A stretch of DNA of 64,000 nt from positions 186,001 through 250,000 of the forward strand of contig NZ_JABRWP010000003.1 in assembly GCF_013249045.1 (NCBI RefSeq), read 5' to 3'. Made by a program: the position numbers and the translations under genes. Each line of letters begins with the position of its first letter. Within the stretch, counting starts at the first letter, position 1. The DNA comes from Winogradskyella eckloniae. GTDB taxonomy: Bacteria > Bacteroidota > Bacteroidia > Flavobacteriales > Flavobacteriaceae. This document shows, piece by piece, positions 45,648 through 54,987 of the stretch. The notes beneath the pieces were generated by a model, which saw nothing but the letters and a program-made list of their open reading frames with translations, did no database searches and was not told where the DNA came from.

Positions 45648-47450
45648 TTATTGACCTGCTTTAGTAGCTTCTTCGTTTAAGGCTTTTTGCTTTTTCTCGC
45701 GTTCCGTTAAAGGTGTAACCGTATTTTTTTTAGGCAAATTACGGGCAGCTTTATTTTCTTTTTTTGGTGTCGCCTTTCCGGCATCATTGATGCGTTTAGT
45801 GACTTCGTCATCAATAAATTCTTCAGGTGGTACGTAGGCATCAAGTCCTTTTATTGTTGGTAATTCTAAAGGCGGATCATCTTTAAAAAGGTCTTCTACA
45901 GAGTTTGGTCGTTCTTCGCCTCGCCAATCAAATCCTCTTAAGCGTTTTCCTGCTTTTGGAAATTCGGATTCTGGAAATAATTGAGCATCCATTTGGTTAA
46001 TAAAACGTGTCTCTACAATTTCTTGATTTTCTATTTGAATATTTATGCTTCCGGATTTCGATTTGTTGATTCCGACCAATTCATTTTTGTCATTCCTTAA
46101 GTAATAAATTACTTCTGCATTTTTTATAATGTCTACATTATAGAGTTCATTGTCCTTAAACAAACCTATTAGGCGTTTTCCTTTTATTTGGTTAAAACCA
46201 TCTTCACTTATAGTGTCTTTGCTTACTAAAAATGCATTTTCAAACACTTTTAATGAATCTAATTTTTCTGTAATAACATTAGAAATTAAATGTATGGTGT
46301 CTCCTGTCATTTGGTTGCCTAGATTCCATAAAACAGGTTTTCGTTTTGCTGAAAATGCATCTCCTGTGCTAAATCGGCTAAGGTTAATCATTTGAGTAAG
46401 CCCTTTTTTATGGTCTACATGAACGGAATCTGCTTTGCCAGCCATATCACTTTTATACAGCCTTACATTATAGTACGCTCTTGTTATTCGGTTGTTTTCC
46501 TTACCAGTAAGCATAAGCGTATCTGCATGCATATACACGGAATCTCTTTCTTGAATGGTAATGGCTAGAGCTCGTTTTGTTATAAAAACAGAATCTTTTT
46601 CGCGCCAAACCTCTGCATAATGCCCTTTTACTATGCTATTGTTAAGGGTGTCAGTGACGGTAATATTGTTGGTGGCTGAAGCAAAACTTTTTGTCCTATC
46701 AAAATACAAGCTATCTCCTTCAACAGTTCGATTGTCATAATCTATTTTAGCCTTTTTTTGAAAATGACCAACATTTTTATTGGTGTCATAAAAACCACGT
46801 TCACAATAAATTTTGCTTGTTTCTCCAGTTATTGTTGAAGGGCCAAAAAGGTAAGCATATCCATTTTCAGTAAAAAAATCGAGTCGTTCTGTATTTAACG
46901 TGTAATTAGGATTGACTAAAACCACATCCTGAACAAATTGATATTTACTAGCAGACATGTAATAACGCCCTATTTTACTTGTAATTGTTCCTGATGAGTC
47001 TCTAACAACGGTTCCTCCTGTATTATAATAGGCTTGCTGCTTAATTCTATCAAAATGAAGTGTATCTGTTTTAAGCGTAGATTGTGGTTCTGTGAGTACC
47101 ACATTGCCTCTTGCATAAGCGCGTTGCGTTTTTCCACTATACTCCACATATTTAGCGACCATATTAATGGTGTCGCCTTGTTTCATTACAACATTGCTAA
47201 ACGCTTCAAGATAATCTTGGTCTTCATAATATATGGCCTTATCACACCAAACATTTACACCTTTGTGTATAAAGTGTACTTGTTGTGATTTATCCCTTAA
47301 AAAAACTAATGCACCATCCTCAACATCTGGAGAAGTGGATGTGTTACCAGAATATTCTACAGTTATTTTTTGCTTTTCTTGCGCAAAGTTTATAAAACCA
47401 ACGACTAGACAAACAAATAAGATTAGAAATTTAAAACGTTTCAAAGTCAT
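45648..47450 (-). CDS. OstA/LptA-like LPS-transport-related protein
   Basis: The 600-residue periplasmic protein has the signal peptide MTLKRFKFLILFVCLVVGFINFAQ. β-jelly-roll LptA-type repeats follow, with strands such as ADKAIYYEDQDYLEAF-like text (CDKAIYYEDQDYLEAFSNV), YVEYSGKTQRAYARGNVVL, RLDFFTENGYAYLFGPS, RGFYDTNKNVGHF and SLYFDRTKSFASATNNI. The last ~70 residues are basic and Lys-rich (KRINDAGKATPKKENKAARNL). In Bacteroidota, OstA-like proteins of this size stand in the place of LptA/LptD N-terminal modules. It lies downstream of purA and upstream of the aminotransferase. Confidence 0.88.
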   Translation of the reverse strand: MTLKRFKFLILFVCLVVGFINFAQEKQKITVEYSGNTSTSPDVEDGALVFLRDKSQQVHFIHKGVNVWCDKAIYYEDQDYLEAFSNVVMKQGDTINMVAKYVEYSGKTQRAYARGNVVLTEPQSTLKTDTLHFDRIKQQAYYNTGGTVVRDSSGTITSKIGRYYMSASKYQFVQDVVLVNPNYTLNTERLDFFTENGYAYLFGPSTITGETSKIYCERGFYDTNKNVGHFQKKAKIDYDNRTVEGDSLYFDRTKSFASATNNITVTDTLNNSIVKGHYAEVWREKDSVFITKRALAITIQERDSVYMHADTLMLTGKENNRITRAYYNVRLYKSDMAGKADSVHVDHKKGLTQMINLSRFSTGDAFSAKRKPVLWNLGNQMTGDTIHLISNVITEKLDSLKVFENAFLVSKDTISEDGFNQIKGKRLIGLFKDNELYNVDIIKNAEVIYYLRNDKNELVGINKSKSGSINIQIENQEIVETRFINQMDAQLFPESEFPKAGKRLRGFDWRGEERPNSVEDLFKDDPPLELPTIKGLDAYVPPEEFIDDEVTKRINDAGKATPKKENKAARNLPKKNTVTPLTEREKKQKALNEEATKAGQ

Positions 47451-47531
47451 ATATTTTTACAAAATAACACTTAATAGAATTGTATTCGTATATGTTAACG
47501 TTTTTTTTAACAGAATAAAAATGTTAAATCT

Positions 47532-48812
47532 CTATACTGTTTTACGCACAATGGTTTGCTTTCTATCTGGACCTACAGAAACTATAGTAATAGGAATATT
47601 TAATTCTTTTTCTAAAAATTCAACGTAAGCATTTAGGTTTTCTGGTAATTGCGAAGCTTCTGTCATACCAGTTAAGTCAGCTGCCCAACCGTTTACTTCT
47701 GTGTAAATTGGCGTCACATTTTCTTCTTCAATATTATATGGCAAATGTGTGATAGTTTCGCCTTTATAATTGTATGCTGTACATACTTTTAAGGTTTTAA
47801 AGCCAGAAAGTACATCACCTTTCATCATTATTAATTGTGTAACACCATTAACTTGGCAAGCGTAGCGTAGAGCCACTAAGTCTAACCAGCCACAACGTCT
47901 AGGACGACCAGTTGTTGCTCCAAATTCATTACCAACTTTTGCCATAGTTTCGCCATCCTTGTCAAACAATTCTGTTGGAAAAGGCCCAGAACCAACACGT
48001 GTTGTATAGGCTTTAAAAATACCGAAAACTTCACCAATTTGGTTTGGCGCAACACCTAAACCAGTACATGCACCTGCAGCAGTTGTATTCGATGAGGTTA
48101 CAAATGGATACGTACCAAAGTCTATGTCTAATAAAGAGCCTTGAGCACCTTCTGCTAAAATAGATTTACCAGATTGTTGTGCTTGGTGTACATATTCTTC
48201 AGAATCAATAAATTCTAAGCTTTTTAAAGTTTCAATAGCACTGAAAAAATCAGTTTCTAATTCTTTAAGATCATATTGAATATCCACGTCATAAAAAGCA
48301 ATCATAGCTTCGTGCTTATCGGCTAAAGCTCTGTATTTGTCTTTCCAATCTGCTAATTCTATGTCACCAACTCTAATTCCGTTTCTACCAGTTTTGTCCA
48401 TGTAAGTTGGGCCAATACCTTTCAATGTAGAACCAATTTTCGCTTTTCCTTTTGAGGCTTCACTGGCTGCATCTAACAAACGATGTGTTGGTAAGATGAT
48501 ATGTGCTTTTCTAGAAATACATAACGATTTTTTGTAATCTACGTTTTGTTCTTCTAGTTTATCGAGTTCTTTTTTAAAAATAACAGGATCAATAACCACT
48601 CCGTTGCCAACTAGGTTAACTTTTCCTTCATGAAAAATGCCTGAAGGGATGGTGTGTAAAACATGTTTTTTTCCGTTAAAAACTAAAGTGTGTCCTGCAT
48701 TTGGGCCACCTTGAAAACGTGCAATAATATCGTATTTAGAGGTGAATACATCGACAATTTTTCCTTTGCCTTCGTCGCCCCATTGTAATCCAAGTAGTAA
48801 ATCTACTGCCAT
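47532..48812 (-). CDS. purA: Adenylosuccinate synthetase
   Basis: The 426-residue enzyme joins IMP and aspartate using GTP in AMP synthesis. The P-loop-like start VDLLLGLQWGDEGKGKIVD, NAGHTLVF, the IMP-binding GIGPTYMDKTGRNGIRVGD, EGAQGSLLDIDFGTYPFVTSSNTTAAG, and TTGRPRRCGWLD are all present. The length is as usual for the family. It starts 2 bases after the Fur-family gene, so the two are almost certainly cotranscribed. Confidence 0.97.
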   Translation of the reverse strand: MAVDLLLGLQWGDEGKGKIVDVFTSKYDIIARFQGGPNAGHTLVFNGKKHVLHTIPSGIFHEGKVNLVGNGVVIDPVIFKKELDKLEEQNVDYKKSLCISRKAHIILPTHRLLDAASEASKGKAKIGSTLKGIGPTYMDKTGRNGIRVGDIELADWKDKYRALADKHEAMIAFYDVDIQYDLKELETDFFSAIETLKSLEFIDSEEYVHQAQQSGKSILAEGAQGSLLDIDFGTYPFVTSSNTTAAGACTGLGVAPNQIGEVFGIFKAYTTRVGSGPFPTELFDKDGETMAKVGNEFGATTGRPRRCGWLDLVALRYACQVNGVTQLIMMKGDVLSGFKTLKVCTAYNYKGETITHLPYNIEEENVTPIYTEVNGWAADLTGMTEASQLPENLNAYVEFLEKELNIPITIVSVGPDRKQTIVRKTV

Positions 48813-48814
48813 TT

Positions 48815-49276
48815 TTAATTTGATTTGTCGTCTTTTTTACGGTTGCCGTAAAAATATAGTGAATGATTTGTTATTTGAATATCAAAAACCTCTTCTATGG
48901 TTTTTTTTATGGATTGAATACGCGGATCACAAAATTCTATAACCTCTCCTGTATCTGTTAAGATAACATGATCATGATTTTTGTCGAAATATGACTTCTC
49001 GTAGTGCGCTTGACTTTTACCAAACTGATGTTTGCGCACCAATGCACATTCTAACAATAATTCAATTGTATTATATAAAGTTGCTCTACTAACACGATAG
49101 TTTTTATTTTTCATTTTAATATAAAGAGACTCTATATCAAAGTGTTCTTCACTTTCGTATATTTCTTGAAGTATAGCGTAGCGCTCAGGTGTTTTTCTGT
49201 GACCTTTATCTCCAAGGAATTGTGTAAAAACGCGTTTTACAATTTCTTGATTACTTTCTTCTGTGGTTGTATTCAT
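48815..49276 (-). CDS. Fur family transcriptional regulator lacking CxxC zinc motifs
   Basis: The 153-residue protein has a winged-helix domain ([53 protein letters not shown]). The dimerisation domain contains the [20 protein letters not shown] stretch. The structural CxxC pairs of classic Fur/PerR proteins are absent: only two Cys occur, one in each half. Metal-site histidines (HFD, HDH) remain. Whether it senses iron, peroxide or something else cannot be told. It leads the operon with purA, the OstA-like gene and the aminotransferase, and has its own -7 box. Confidence 0.92.
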   Translation of the reverse strand: MNTTTEESNQEIVKRVFTQFLGDKGHRKTPERYAILQEIYESEEHFDIESLYIKMKNKNYRVSRATLYNTIELLLECALVRKHQFGKSQAHYEKSYFDKNHDHVILTDTGEVIEFCDPRIQSIKKTIEEVFDIQITNHSLYFYGNRKKDDKSN

Positions 49277-49287
49277 AATTAAAAGAA

Positions 49288-49295
49288 CAAATTTA
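49288..49295 (-). promoter_or_regulatory. -7 box TAAATTTG for the fur-purA operon
   Basis: The minus-strand TAAATTTG matches TAnnTTTG and lies 12 bases before the ATG at 49276. No -33 TTG is found at the expected spacing. A small inverted repeat AACAAGT-GTTA-ACTTGTT at 49351-49368 lies further upstream and might be a regulator site or a structure after the Rel gene. Confidence 0.4.
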
Positions 49296-49392
49296 AGTAA
49301 ATTTAACTTGAAACTTATTATAAAAGTAAGGATTAAAAACTAAAGAAATGAACAAGTGTTAACTTGTTGTTATTGTTTTGAAAATGAGTTTA

Positions 49393-51600
49393 TTAAACTC
49401 TCGAAACTTTGTCTATTCCGTTTATTTTTTTTAGGTTGTCAATAAGTTTTTTTAGCATGGTTTGATTTTGGACATCAACCGTAATTTTACCGGTAAAAAC
49501 GCCATCATCACTTGAAAAACTTAGGCTTTTCATGTTGACATGCATATTCTCAGAAATCAACTTTGTAATGTCATTGACTAATCCCATATCATCAATTCCT
49601 GATAATGTGAGTTGAGAGGTGTATACCTGTTGTGATGAATCTATCCATTTGGCTTGTAGTATTCTATAGGCATAATTAGATTGTAGACTTAAGGCATTTG
49701 GACAGTTTTTTTTATGAATCTTAATACCATCATTAATGGTTAAAAAACCAAATACTTTATCACCAGGTATAGGATTACAACAATTTGCTAATGTATAATT
49801 TAGTTTTTCTTCCTCTTTACCAAAAACGAGCATATCATATTTAGAAGTGATTTCTTCCTTATGAATATCTTTTGGTACTGTTGGCTTGTAAATTTTGTTT
49901 TTAATATAGCTAACAATAGCATTGCTTCTAGAGGAGGCAAATGCTTTTAACTTTGTATTATCTATTGTGCCAATACCAACTCTATAAAATAAATCTAAAG
50001 AGGTATTTAATTTAAAATGGTTGACTAATTCATTAATAGAACTCTCATTTAAAGTAATTTTAAGTTGCTTTAATTTTCGTCTTAAAATTTCTTTTCCGTC
50101 TTCTGCAATGCGTTTTGTATCTTCATTTAGGGCAGATTTAATTTTACTTCGGGCTCTAGCCGTTGTAGCATAATCTAACCAGTTAGCGTTTGGTTTAGCA
50201 TTTTCTGAAGTCATTATTTCTACGCGATCACCACTTTGTAATTCATGACTTAAGGGTACTAATTTACCATTGACCTTTGCACCTCTTGTTTTCATACCAA
50301 CTTCAGTATGGATGCTAAATGCAAAATCTAATGGTGTTGCGCCTTTAGGCAGTGATTTTAAATCGCCTTTTGGCGAAAACACAAAAATTTCTTTTGAATA
50401 TAAATTGAGTTTAAACTGTTCTACAAAATCAACAGCGTCAGCTTCATTGTTTTCTAAAGCTTCTTGCAGACGGTTAATCCATAAGTCTAGATTATCATCC
50501 TTATCGTTGGCGTTTTTATATTTGTAATGTGCAGCATAGCCTTTTTCTGCAATTTCGTTCATACGTTCACTTCGTATTTGAACCTCAACCCATCGGCTTT
50601 TTGGTCCTACAACAGTGATGTGAAGCGCTTCATAACCTGTAGATTTTGGTGAAGAAATCCAATCTCTTAATCGTATTGGGTTAGGTGTAAAGTGATCTGT
50701 AACAATAGAGTATATTTTCCAAGCTAAGAATTTTTCATTAGCTACATCTGATTTAAATATAATTCTAATGGCAAACTTATCATAGACTTCTTCAAAGGCA
50801 ACACCTTGTTTTACCATTTTTCGTCTAATACTGAAAATAGATTTAGGACGGCCTTTAATCTCGTAATGTAATCCTTCTTTGGTTAATGAGTTATCTATGA
50901 CTTTAGAAAAATCTTTGATATAAGCATCCTGATCTTCTTTACTATCCTTTATTTTTTCTAAAATATCGTTATAAACTTCAGGTTCTGTATATTTTAAGCC
51001 TAAATCTTCGAGTTCTGTTTTAATATTGTAAAGCCCTATTCTATGTGCTAAAGGCGCGTAAATGTATAAGGTTTCTGATGCTATTTTAACTTGTTTGTCG
51101 GAGCGCATAGAATCCATGGTTTGCATATTATGCAAACGGTCTGCAATTTTAATAATAATGACTCTGACATCATCATTTAATGTGAGTAGCATTTTTCTGA
51201 AATTTTCAGCCTGTAAAGACACATCCATGTCTTTTTTTAAGGACGAAATTTTAGTGAGCCCATCTACAATTCTGGCAACTGTTTCTCCAAACAATTGTTC
51301 CATGTCATCTATGGTGTAATCTGGATTGTCTTCTACCACATCATGTAACAAGGCAGCAGCAATAGACGTAGCGTCTAAGCCAATTTCTTGAGCTACAATT
51401 TTTGCTACAGCAATAGGATGAAAAATATATGCTTCACCAGATTTACGACGTTGATCCTTATGCGCATCAACAGCAACCTCAAAGGCATGACGAATTAATT
51501 TCTTATCCTCATCCGTTAAAGTTTGATAGCTTACTTTTAGTAACTCTTTGTAAGCTTTGGTTATCGCTTTATTTTCTAATTCTATGGCTTCTTCAGTCAT
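49393..51600 (-). CDS. rel: Bifunctional (p)ppGpp synthetase/hydrolase (RelA/SpoT, Rel type)
   Basis: The 735-residue stringent-response enzyme has all expected domains in order. The HD hydrolase has YIFHPIAVAKIVAQE, AALLHDVVEDNPDY and RLHNMQTM. The synthetase has EIKGRPKSIFSIRRKM, YDKFAIRIIF and STGYEALHITVVG. The TGS domain has EIFVFSPKGDLKSLPKGATPLDFAFSIHTEVG. A zinc-finger-like region (NCCNPIPGD … HKKNCPNA) and a C-terminal ACT domain (DDMGLVNDITKLISENMHV) complete it. The synthetase motif reads RLRD, a variant of the RxKD of bifunctional enzymes. It lies upstream of the fur-purA operon in the same direction. Confidence 0.96.
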   Translation of the reverse strand: MTEEAIELENKAITKAYKELLKVSYQTLTDEDKKLIRHAFEVAVDAHKDQRRKSGEAYIFHPIAVAKIVAQEIGLDATSIAAALLHDVVEDNPDYTIDDMEQLFGETVARIVDGLTKISSLKKDMDVSLQAENFRKMLLTLNDDVRVIIIKIADRLHNMQTMDSMRSDKQVKIASETLYIYAPLAHRIGLYNIKTELEDLGLKYTEPEVYNDILEKIKDSKEDQDAYIKDFSKVIDNSLTKEGLHYEIKGRPKSIFSIRRKMVKQGVAFEEVYDKFAIRIIFKSDVANEKFLAWKIYSIVTDHFTPNPIRLRDWISSPKSTGYEALHITVVGPKSRWVEVQIRSERMNEIAEKGYAAHYKYKNANDKDDNLDLWINRLQEALENNEADAVDFVEQFKLNLYSKEIFVFSPKGDLKSLPKGATPLDFAFSIHTEVGMKTRGAKVNGKLVPLSHELQSGDRVEIMTSENAKPNANWLDYATTARARSKIKSALNEDTKRIAEDGKEILRRKLKQLKITLNESSINELVNHFKLNTSLDLFYRVGIGTIDNTKLKAFASSRSNAIVSYIKNKIYKPTVPKDIHKEEITSKYDMLVFGKEEEKLNYTLANCCNPIPGDKVFGFLTINDGIKIHKKNCPNALSLQSNYAYRILQAKWIDSSQQVYTSQLTLSGIDDMGLVNDITKLISENMHVNMKSLSFSSDDGVFTGKITVDVQNQTMLKKLIDNLKKINGIDKVSRV

Positions 51601-51698
51601 AGAACTAAAGTAGTAAAAGCTTTTTAATAGACCATTATTTTTTTGAAGGAAATTTCTAAAATTAGGGAGATTAATTGCGTTTATAGTTGTAACCTAGA

Positions 51699-52052
51699 CT
51701 ATTCCTCATTAGAAAACTGTGATTTTAGTTTGTTTTCAACACGAAAAATTAAAATGATTACTGCTAATATTAAGAAAGCAAGTCCTAGAAGCATGGCTAT
51801 TTTTTCGGCAGGAAACACATAGCATCCTATACTGCTAAAAAGGAGCAGTACAACTCCAATTTTTATCATTTCTTTTGCGGAATAGATTTGAGAAAAATCC
51901 CAACGCTTTTGAGATTTCATTGAAGCCACAGTTCTGTAACCGTAAAGCGTATTGATTTTTTTTGGCGGGAATTTTAGCATAATAAATCCAATAACTAAGA
52001 AAATTAGTCCAGTTGAAAACGGAATAATAAATAAAGGATTGTCTGTAATCAT
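51699..52052 (-). CDS. SdpI family membrane protein
   Basis: The 117-residue protein has three hydrophobic segments (FIIPFSTGLIFLVIGFIML, MIKIGVVLLLFSSIGCYVF, IAMLLGLAFLILAVIILIF). The family hallmark PPKKINTLYGYRTVASMKSQKRWDFSQIYS lies between the first two. SdpI of Bacillus gives immunity to a toxin and acts in signalling, but most members are uncharacterised. It sits alone, about 100 bases from each neighbour. Confidence 0.85.
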   Translation of the reverse strand: MITDNPLFIIPFSTGLIFLVIGFIMLKFPPKKINTLYGYRTVASMKSQKRWDFSQIYSAKEMIKIGVVLLLFSSIGCYVFPAEKIAMLLGLAFLILAVIILIFRVENKLKSQFSNEE

Positions 52053-52113
52053 ATTTTAAAAGTCGTTCTAATTCATTTTGAGAATAAACCAAGATACCAT
52101 ATTTATATTAACT

Positions 52114-52143
52114 AACAAAACCCACAATTTAGTGGGTTTTGTT
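52114..52143 (-). terminator. Terminator hairpin after the SDR gene
   Basis: AACAAAACCCAC (52114-52125) pairs with GTGGGTTTTGTT (52132-52143) around AATTTA. It lies 22 bases beyond the stop at 52165 and before the SdpI gene. The A/T ends allow function in either direction. Confidence 0.75.
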
Positions 52144-52164
52144 GCGTTTTTATGATAATAACTA

Positions 52165-52884
52165 TTATGGATTTGTAGACCATAATGAAGCGTTGGCCAT
52201 CATTGCACGTCTTGGTAATTTTAAACCAGAAACGATGAGCTCTGCAAAATCTTCGGGCTGTAAAACACTGTCTTTAGAATTTTCATTTGCAATGCCTAAT
52301 CCAATGGACATATCAGATGCTATAGTACTTGGTGTTAGTGTGCAAACTCTAATATTGTTTTTTCTTACTTCTTTCATTAAGGATTGCGACATGCCAATTA
52401 CAGCAAATTTAGATGCTGAATATGCAGAAACGGTTGCATTACCAGTTAAGCCTGCCGTTGATGATACGTTAATGATATCGCCTTCATTTTTATCAATTAA
52501 ATGTGGTAAAACTTCTTTAGTAACATAGTACATGCCCATTACGTTAGTTTGTATAATTTGAGTCCATTGGCTGACTTCCATATCCATAAACGACCCAAAA
52601 GCGGCAATACCAGCATTATTAACTAAAATATCTACAGTACCTAAAGCGGTAATTAATGTTGAAATGTTTTTTTTAACCTCATCATAATTACTCACATCAA
52701 AGGCAGTGTAGGTTGCGTTAACACCAAGGGCTTCTAATTCTGAAACTGTAGCTTTTAAAGCGTCTTCATTTCGGCCAGTAATGGCGACATCAATACCTTC
52801 TTTAGCAAATGCAATAGCTGTTGCTTTTCCTAGACCTCTGCTTCCTCCAGTTATGATTGCTTTTCTATTTTTTAACTCTGTCAT
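52165..52884 (-). CDS. Short-chain dehydrogenase/reductase (3-ketoacyl-ACP reductase-like)
   Basis: The 239-residue classical SDR starts MTELKNRKAIITGGSRGLGKATAIAFA with the TGxxxGxG motif. NNAGIAAFGSF, NVSSTAGLTGNATVSAYSASKFAVIG with the catalytic Ser and YxxxK, and RVCTLTPSTIASDM follow. The cofactor is probably NADPH, because a basic TGRNED segment follows β2. The longer start at 52908 falls inside the -7 box and is rejected. The substrate is unknown. Confidence 0.92.
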   Translation of the reverse strand: MTELKNRKAIITGGSRGLGKATAIAFAKEGIDVAITGRNEDALKATVSELEALGVNATYTAFDVSNYDEVKKNISTLITALGTVDILVNNAGIAAFGSFMDMEVSQWTQIIQTNVMGMYYVTKEVLPHLIDKNEGDIINVSSTAGLTGNATVSAYSASKFAVIGMSQSLMKEVRKNNIRVCTLTPSTIASDMSIGLGIANENSKDSVLQPEDFAELIVSGLKLPRRAMMANASLWSTNP

Positions 52885-52905
52885 AATTGTTTTATTTCTT
52901 TTCTT

Positions 52906-52913
52906 CAAAGTTA
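52906..52913 (-). promoter_or_regulatory. -7 box TAACTTTG for the SDR gene
   Basis: The minus-strand TAACTTTG matches TAnnTTTG and ends 22 bases before the ATG at 52884. It overlaps the longest in-frame start and so decides for the shorter one. No -33 TTG at proper spacing was seen. Confidence 0.45.
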
Positions 52914-52952
52914 TTAAAATCCCGAGGTAATATATGTTATAATTATGTGAAG

Positions 52953-54185
52953 TTATGCCATAAGATTTTTTATGCGCGCTAAAAGCGTAGGATGCGAGTA
53001 ATGCATAAAGACGTATGCTTTGTGAGGGGTTAAATTACTGAGACTATTCTTAGATAATTTTTTTAATGCGCTCATGAGAGGCTCCGCCTTGTAGGTGTTT
53101 TTTGCGTAATCATCTGCTTGGTATTCAAAAACCCGAGACATATAATTCATTATTAAACTGGTAAGTTCAGAAATAGGAGCATACAACAGGCCAAAAGCAA
53201 TTAATCCCACATGAAAACTCTGTTCTTCCGCACCAATGGCATGAGATAATAATGGGTTTGAAACAAAAATAGACAGAATAAACAGCGTTAAACCTGTGAG
53301 AAGTATTGAAGAAACTAAATTAAAAATGATGTGTTTTCGTTTGTAATGTCCAACTTCGTGAGCTAATACGGCAACAATCTCTTCGTCATCTAAGTCATTG
53401 ACTAAGGTATCATAAAGTGTAACGCGTTTTTCACTTCCAAAACCCGAAAAATACGCATTGGCTTTTGTGCTGCGTTTAGAACCATCTATTATGAAAATTT
53501 TTTCGAGATTAAAGCCTACAGATGCTGCATAAGCCGAAATCTTAGTGCGCAGTTCGCCGTCCTCTAAAGGTGTTTGTTTATTGAATAATGGCACAATAAG
53601 TTTGGAGTAAAACATATTCATAAACACAGTGAAAATTGTAATAATGCCCCAAGCATATAACCAAAATTGATTTTCTGTTATTTGATAAAACCACACAATT
53701 AGGGAAATAATACCACCTCCAAGAAGAACAGTCATAAGTAAGCCTTTCAGTTTATCTAAAATAAAAGTCTTTTTTGTGGTTTTATTAAATCCGAATTTTT
53801 CCTCAATAACAAAGGTTTTATAATAACCAAATGGTGTAGTGATAATGTCACTTGCAATCATAATAATTCCAAAGAATATTAATGCAATGACTATTGGATT
53901 TTCAGAAAAACGTCTGGCTAAACCATCAACATATTCAAATCCATCTAATAATAGAAAACCTAAAGTAAGTACAAAAGAAAATACAGACGCTATTAGGCTA
54001 AATTTATAATTTACGGTTTTATAGGCTTGGGATTTTTTGTATTCAGTTTCATCATAAACATCATTTAAAGCTTCTGGAATTGGGTCATTGTAATGTTTGG
54101 CATTTATGGCATCTAAAACTTTATCAATAATAAAGTTGATGACTATAATGGCTATGATGATGTAGAAAAGTGTGTTTGCAGTCAT
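52953..54185 (-). CDS. M48 family (Ste24/CAAX protease 1-like) metallopeptidase
   Basis: The 410-residue membrane protease starts MTANTLFYIIIAIIVINFII. The N-terminal multi-helix CAAX_prenyl_N-type region contains FSENPIVIALIFFGIIMIAS and FVIEEKFGFNKTTKKTFILDKLKG. The zinc site is AVLAHEVGHYKRKH (HExxH), with a downstream Glu in FEYQADDYA. KVFIIDGSKRSTKANAYFSGFGSEKRVTLYDTL is the conserved strand before it. Its bacterial role is probably membrane-protein quality control rather than prenyl processing. The longer in-frame start at 54251 would overlap the upstream methyltransferase gene, so 54185 is chosen, 4 bases after that gene. Confidence 0.92.
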   Translation of the reverse strand: MTANTLFYIIIAIIVINFIIDKVLDAINAKHYNDPIPEALNDVYDETEYKKSQAYKTVNYKFSLIASVFSFVLTLGFLLLDGFEYVDGLARRFSENPIVIALIFFGIIMIASDIITTPFGYYKTFVIEEKFGFNKTTKKTFILDKLKGLLMTVLLGGGIISLIVWFYQITENQFWLYAWGIITIFTVFMNMFYSKLIVPLFNKQTPLEDGELRTKISAYAASVGFNLEKIFIIDGSKRSTKANAYFSGFGSEKRVTLYDTLVNDLDDEEIVAVLAHEVGHYKRKHIIFNLVSSILLTGLTLFILSIFVSNPLLSHAIGAEEQSFHVGLIAFGLLYAPISELTSLIMNYMSRVFEYQADDYAKNTYKAEPLMSALKKLSKNSLSNLTPHKAYVFMHYSHPTLLARIKNLMA

Positions 54186-54189
54186 TCTG

Positions 54190-54987
54190 TTATTTAAAAT
54201 CGCGTTGTCTTTTGGCTTCAAAAATAAGAATTCCGGCAGCAACGGAAACATTCATAGAGTCAATTACGCCTTGCATAGGTATGCTAATATTTTGGGTGGC
54301 AGCATCTCGCCATTCTTGAGTTAATCCTGTGGCTTCTGTACCAACTACGATGGCTGTTGGTAAGGTGTAATCTTGCATGTGATAAGGCTTTGACTCTTGT
54401 AAGATTGCTGAAAAAATATTGAAATTGTAGTGCTTTAAAAATTCAATGGCTTCAGAAGAGTTCGTCATTGCAATTTCCGTGGTAAACACACAACCAACAC
54501 TAGAGCGAATAATATTGGGATTGTATACATCTGATTTTGGATTAGCAATAATCACGGCATCTACATTGGCCGCATCTGCAGTTCGCAATAAAGCGCCAAT
54601 ATTTCCTGGTTTTTCTGGAGCTTCGGCAACTAAAATTAGCGGATTTTTAGAGGTGAGTTTTAAGTCTTCAAGCGTGTGAGTTTTGCTATAAACAACTGCA
54701 ATGACACCTTCAGTAGTATCTCTATGCGCTAATTTTTGAAATACGTCTTTAGAAATCTCAATAATATCTATGTCATATTGAGACATGGCTTTAGCTTCAC
54801 TTTCTGAGAATAAATCAGGAAAAAATAAAAGTGTTTTTACCTTATAACCGCCTTTGATGGCTAGAGATAATTCGCGTTTGCCTTCAATTAAAAATTGTTG
54901 TGTTTTTTTTCTAGCTCTAGATTTTTCTTTTAAAAGAACGAGTTGCTTAATTAATGGGTTTTGTGCACTTGTTATAATCTTGTTCAT
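54190..54987 (-). CDS. SpoU/TrmH family RNA 2'-O-methyltransferase
   Basis: The 265-residue SPOUT enzyme has an N-terminal substrate-binding domain (ITSAQNPLIKQLVLLKEKSRARKK, FLIEGKRELSLAI). Motif 1 is NIGALLRTADAANVDAVII. Motif 2 is IVVGTEATGLTQEWRDAA and motif 3 is IPMQGVIDSMNVSVAAGILIFEA, which form the knotted SAM site. It targets rRNA or tRNA. It is cotranscribed with the M48 protease gene, which follows after 4 bases. Confidence 0.93.
   Translation of the reverse strand: MNKIITSAQNPLIKQLVLLKEKSRARKKTQQFLIEGKRELSLAIKGGYKVKTLLFFPDLFSESEAKAMSQYDIDIIEISKDVFQKLAHRDTTEGVIAVVYSKTHTLEDLKLTSKNPLILVAEAPEKPGNIGALLRTADAANVDAVIIANPKSDVYNPNIIRSSVGCVFTTEIAMTNSSEAIEFLKHYNFNIFSAILQESKPYHMQDYTLPTAIVVGTEATGLTQEWRDAATQNISIPMQGVIDSMNVSVAAGILIFEAKRQRDFK

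Noticed and set aside
49351-49368. AACAAGT-GTTA-ACTTGTT hairpin as terminator of the Fur-family upstream region or Fur box
   Set aside because: The arms are only 7 bases, no U-tract follows, and the sequence does not resemble the classic Fur box; mentioned only as a possible site.
51835-52092. 85-codon minus-strand frame overlapping the SdpI gene
   Set aside because: It is an out-of-frame shadow; the SdpI frame carries a recognisable family motif and membrane helices.
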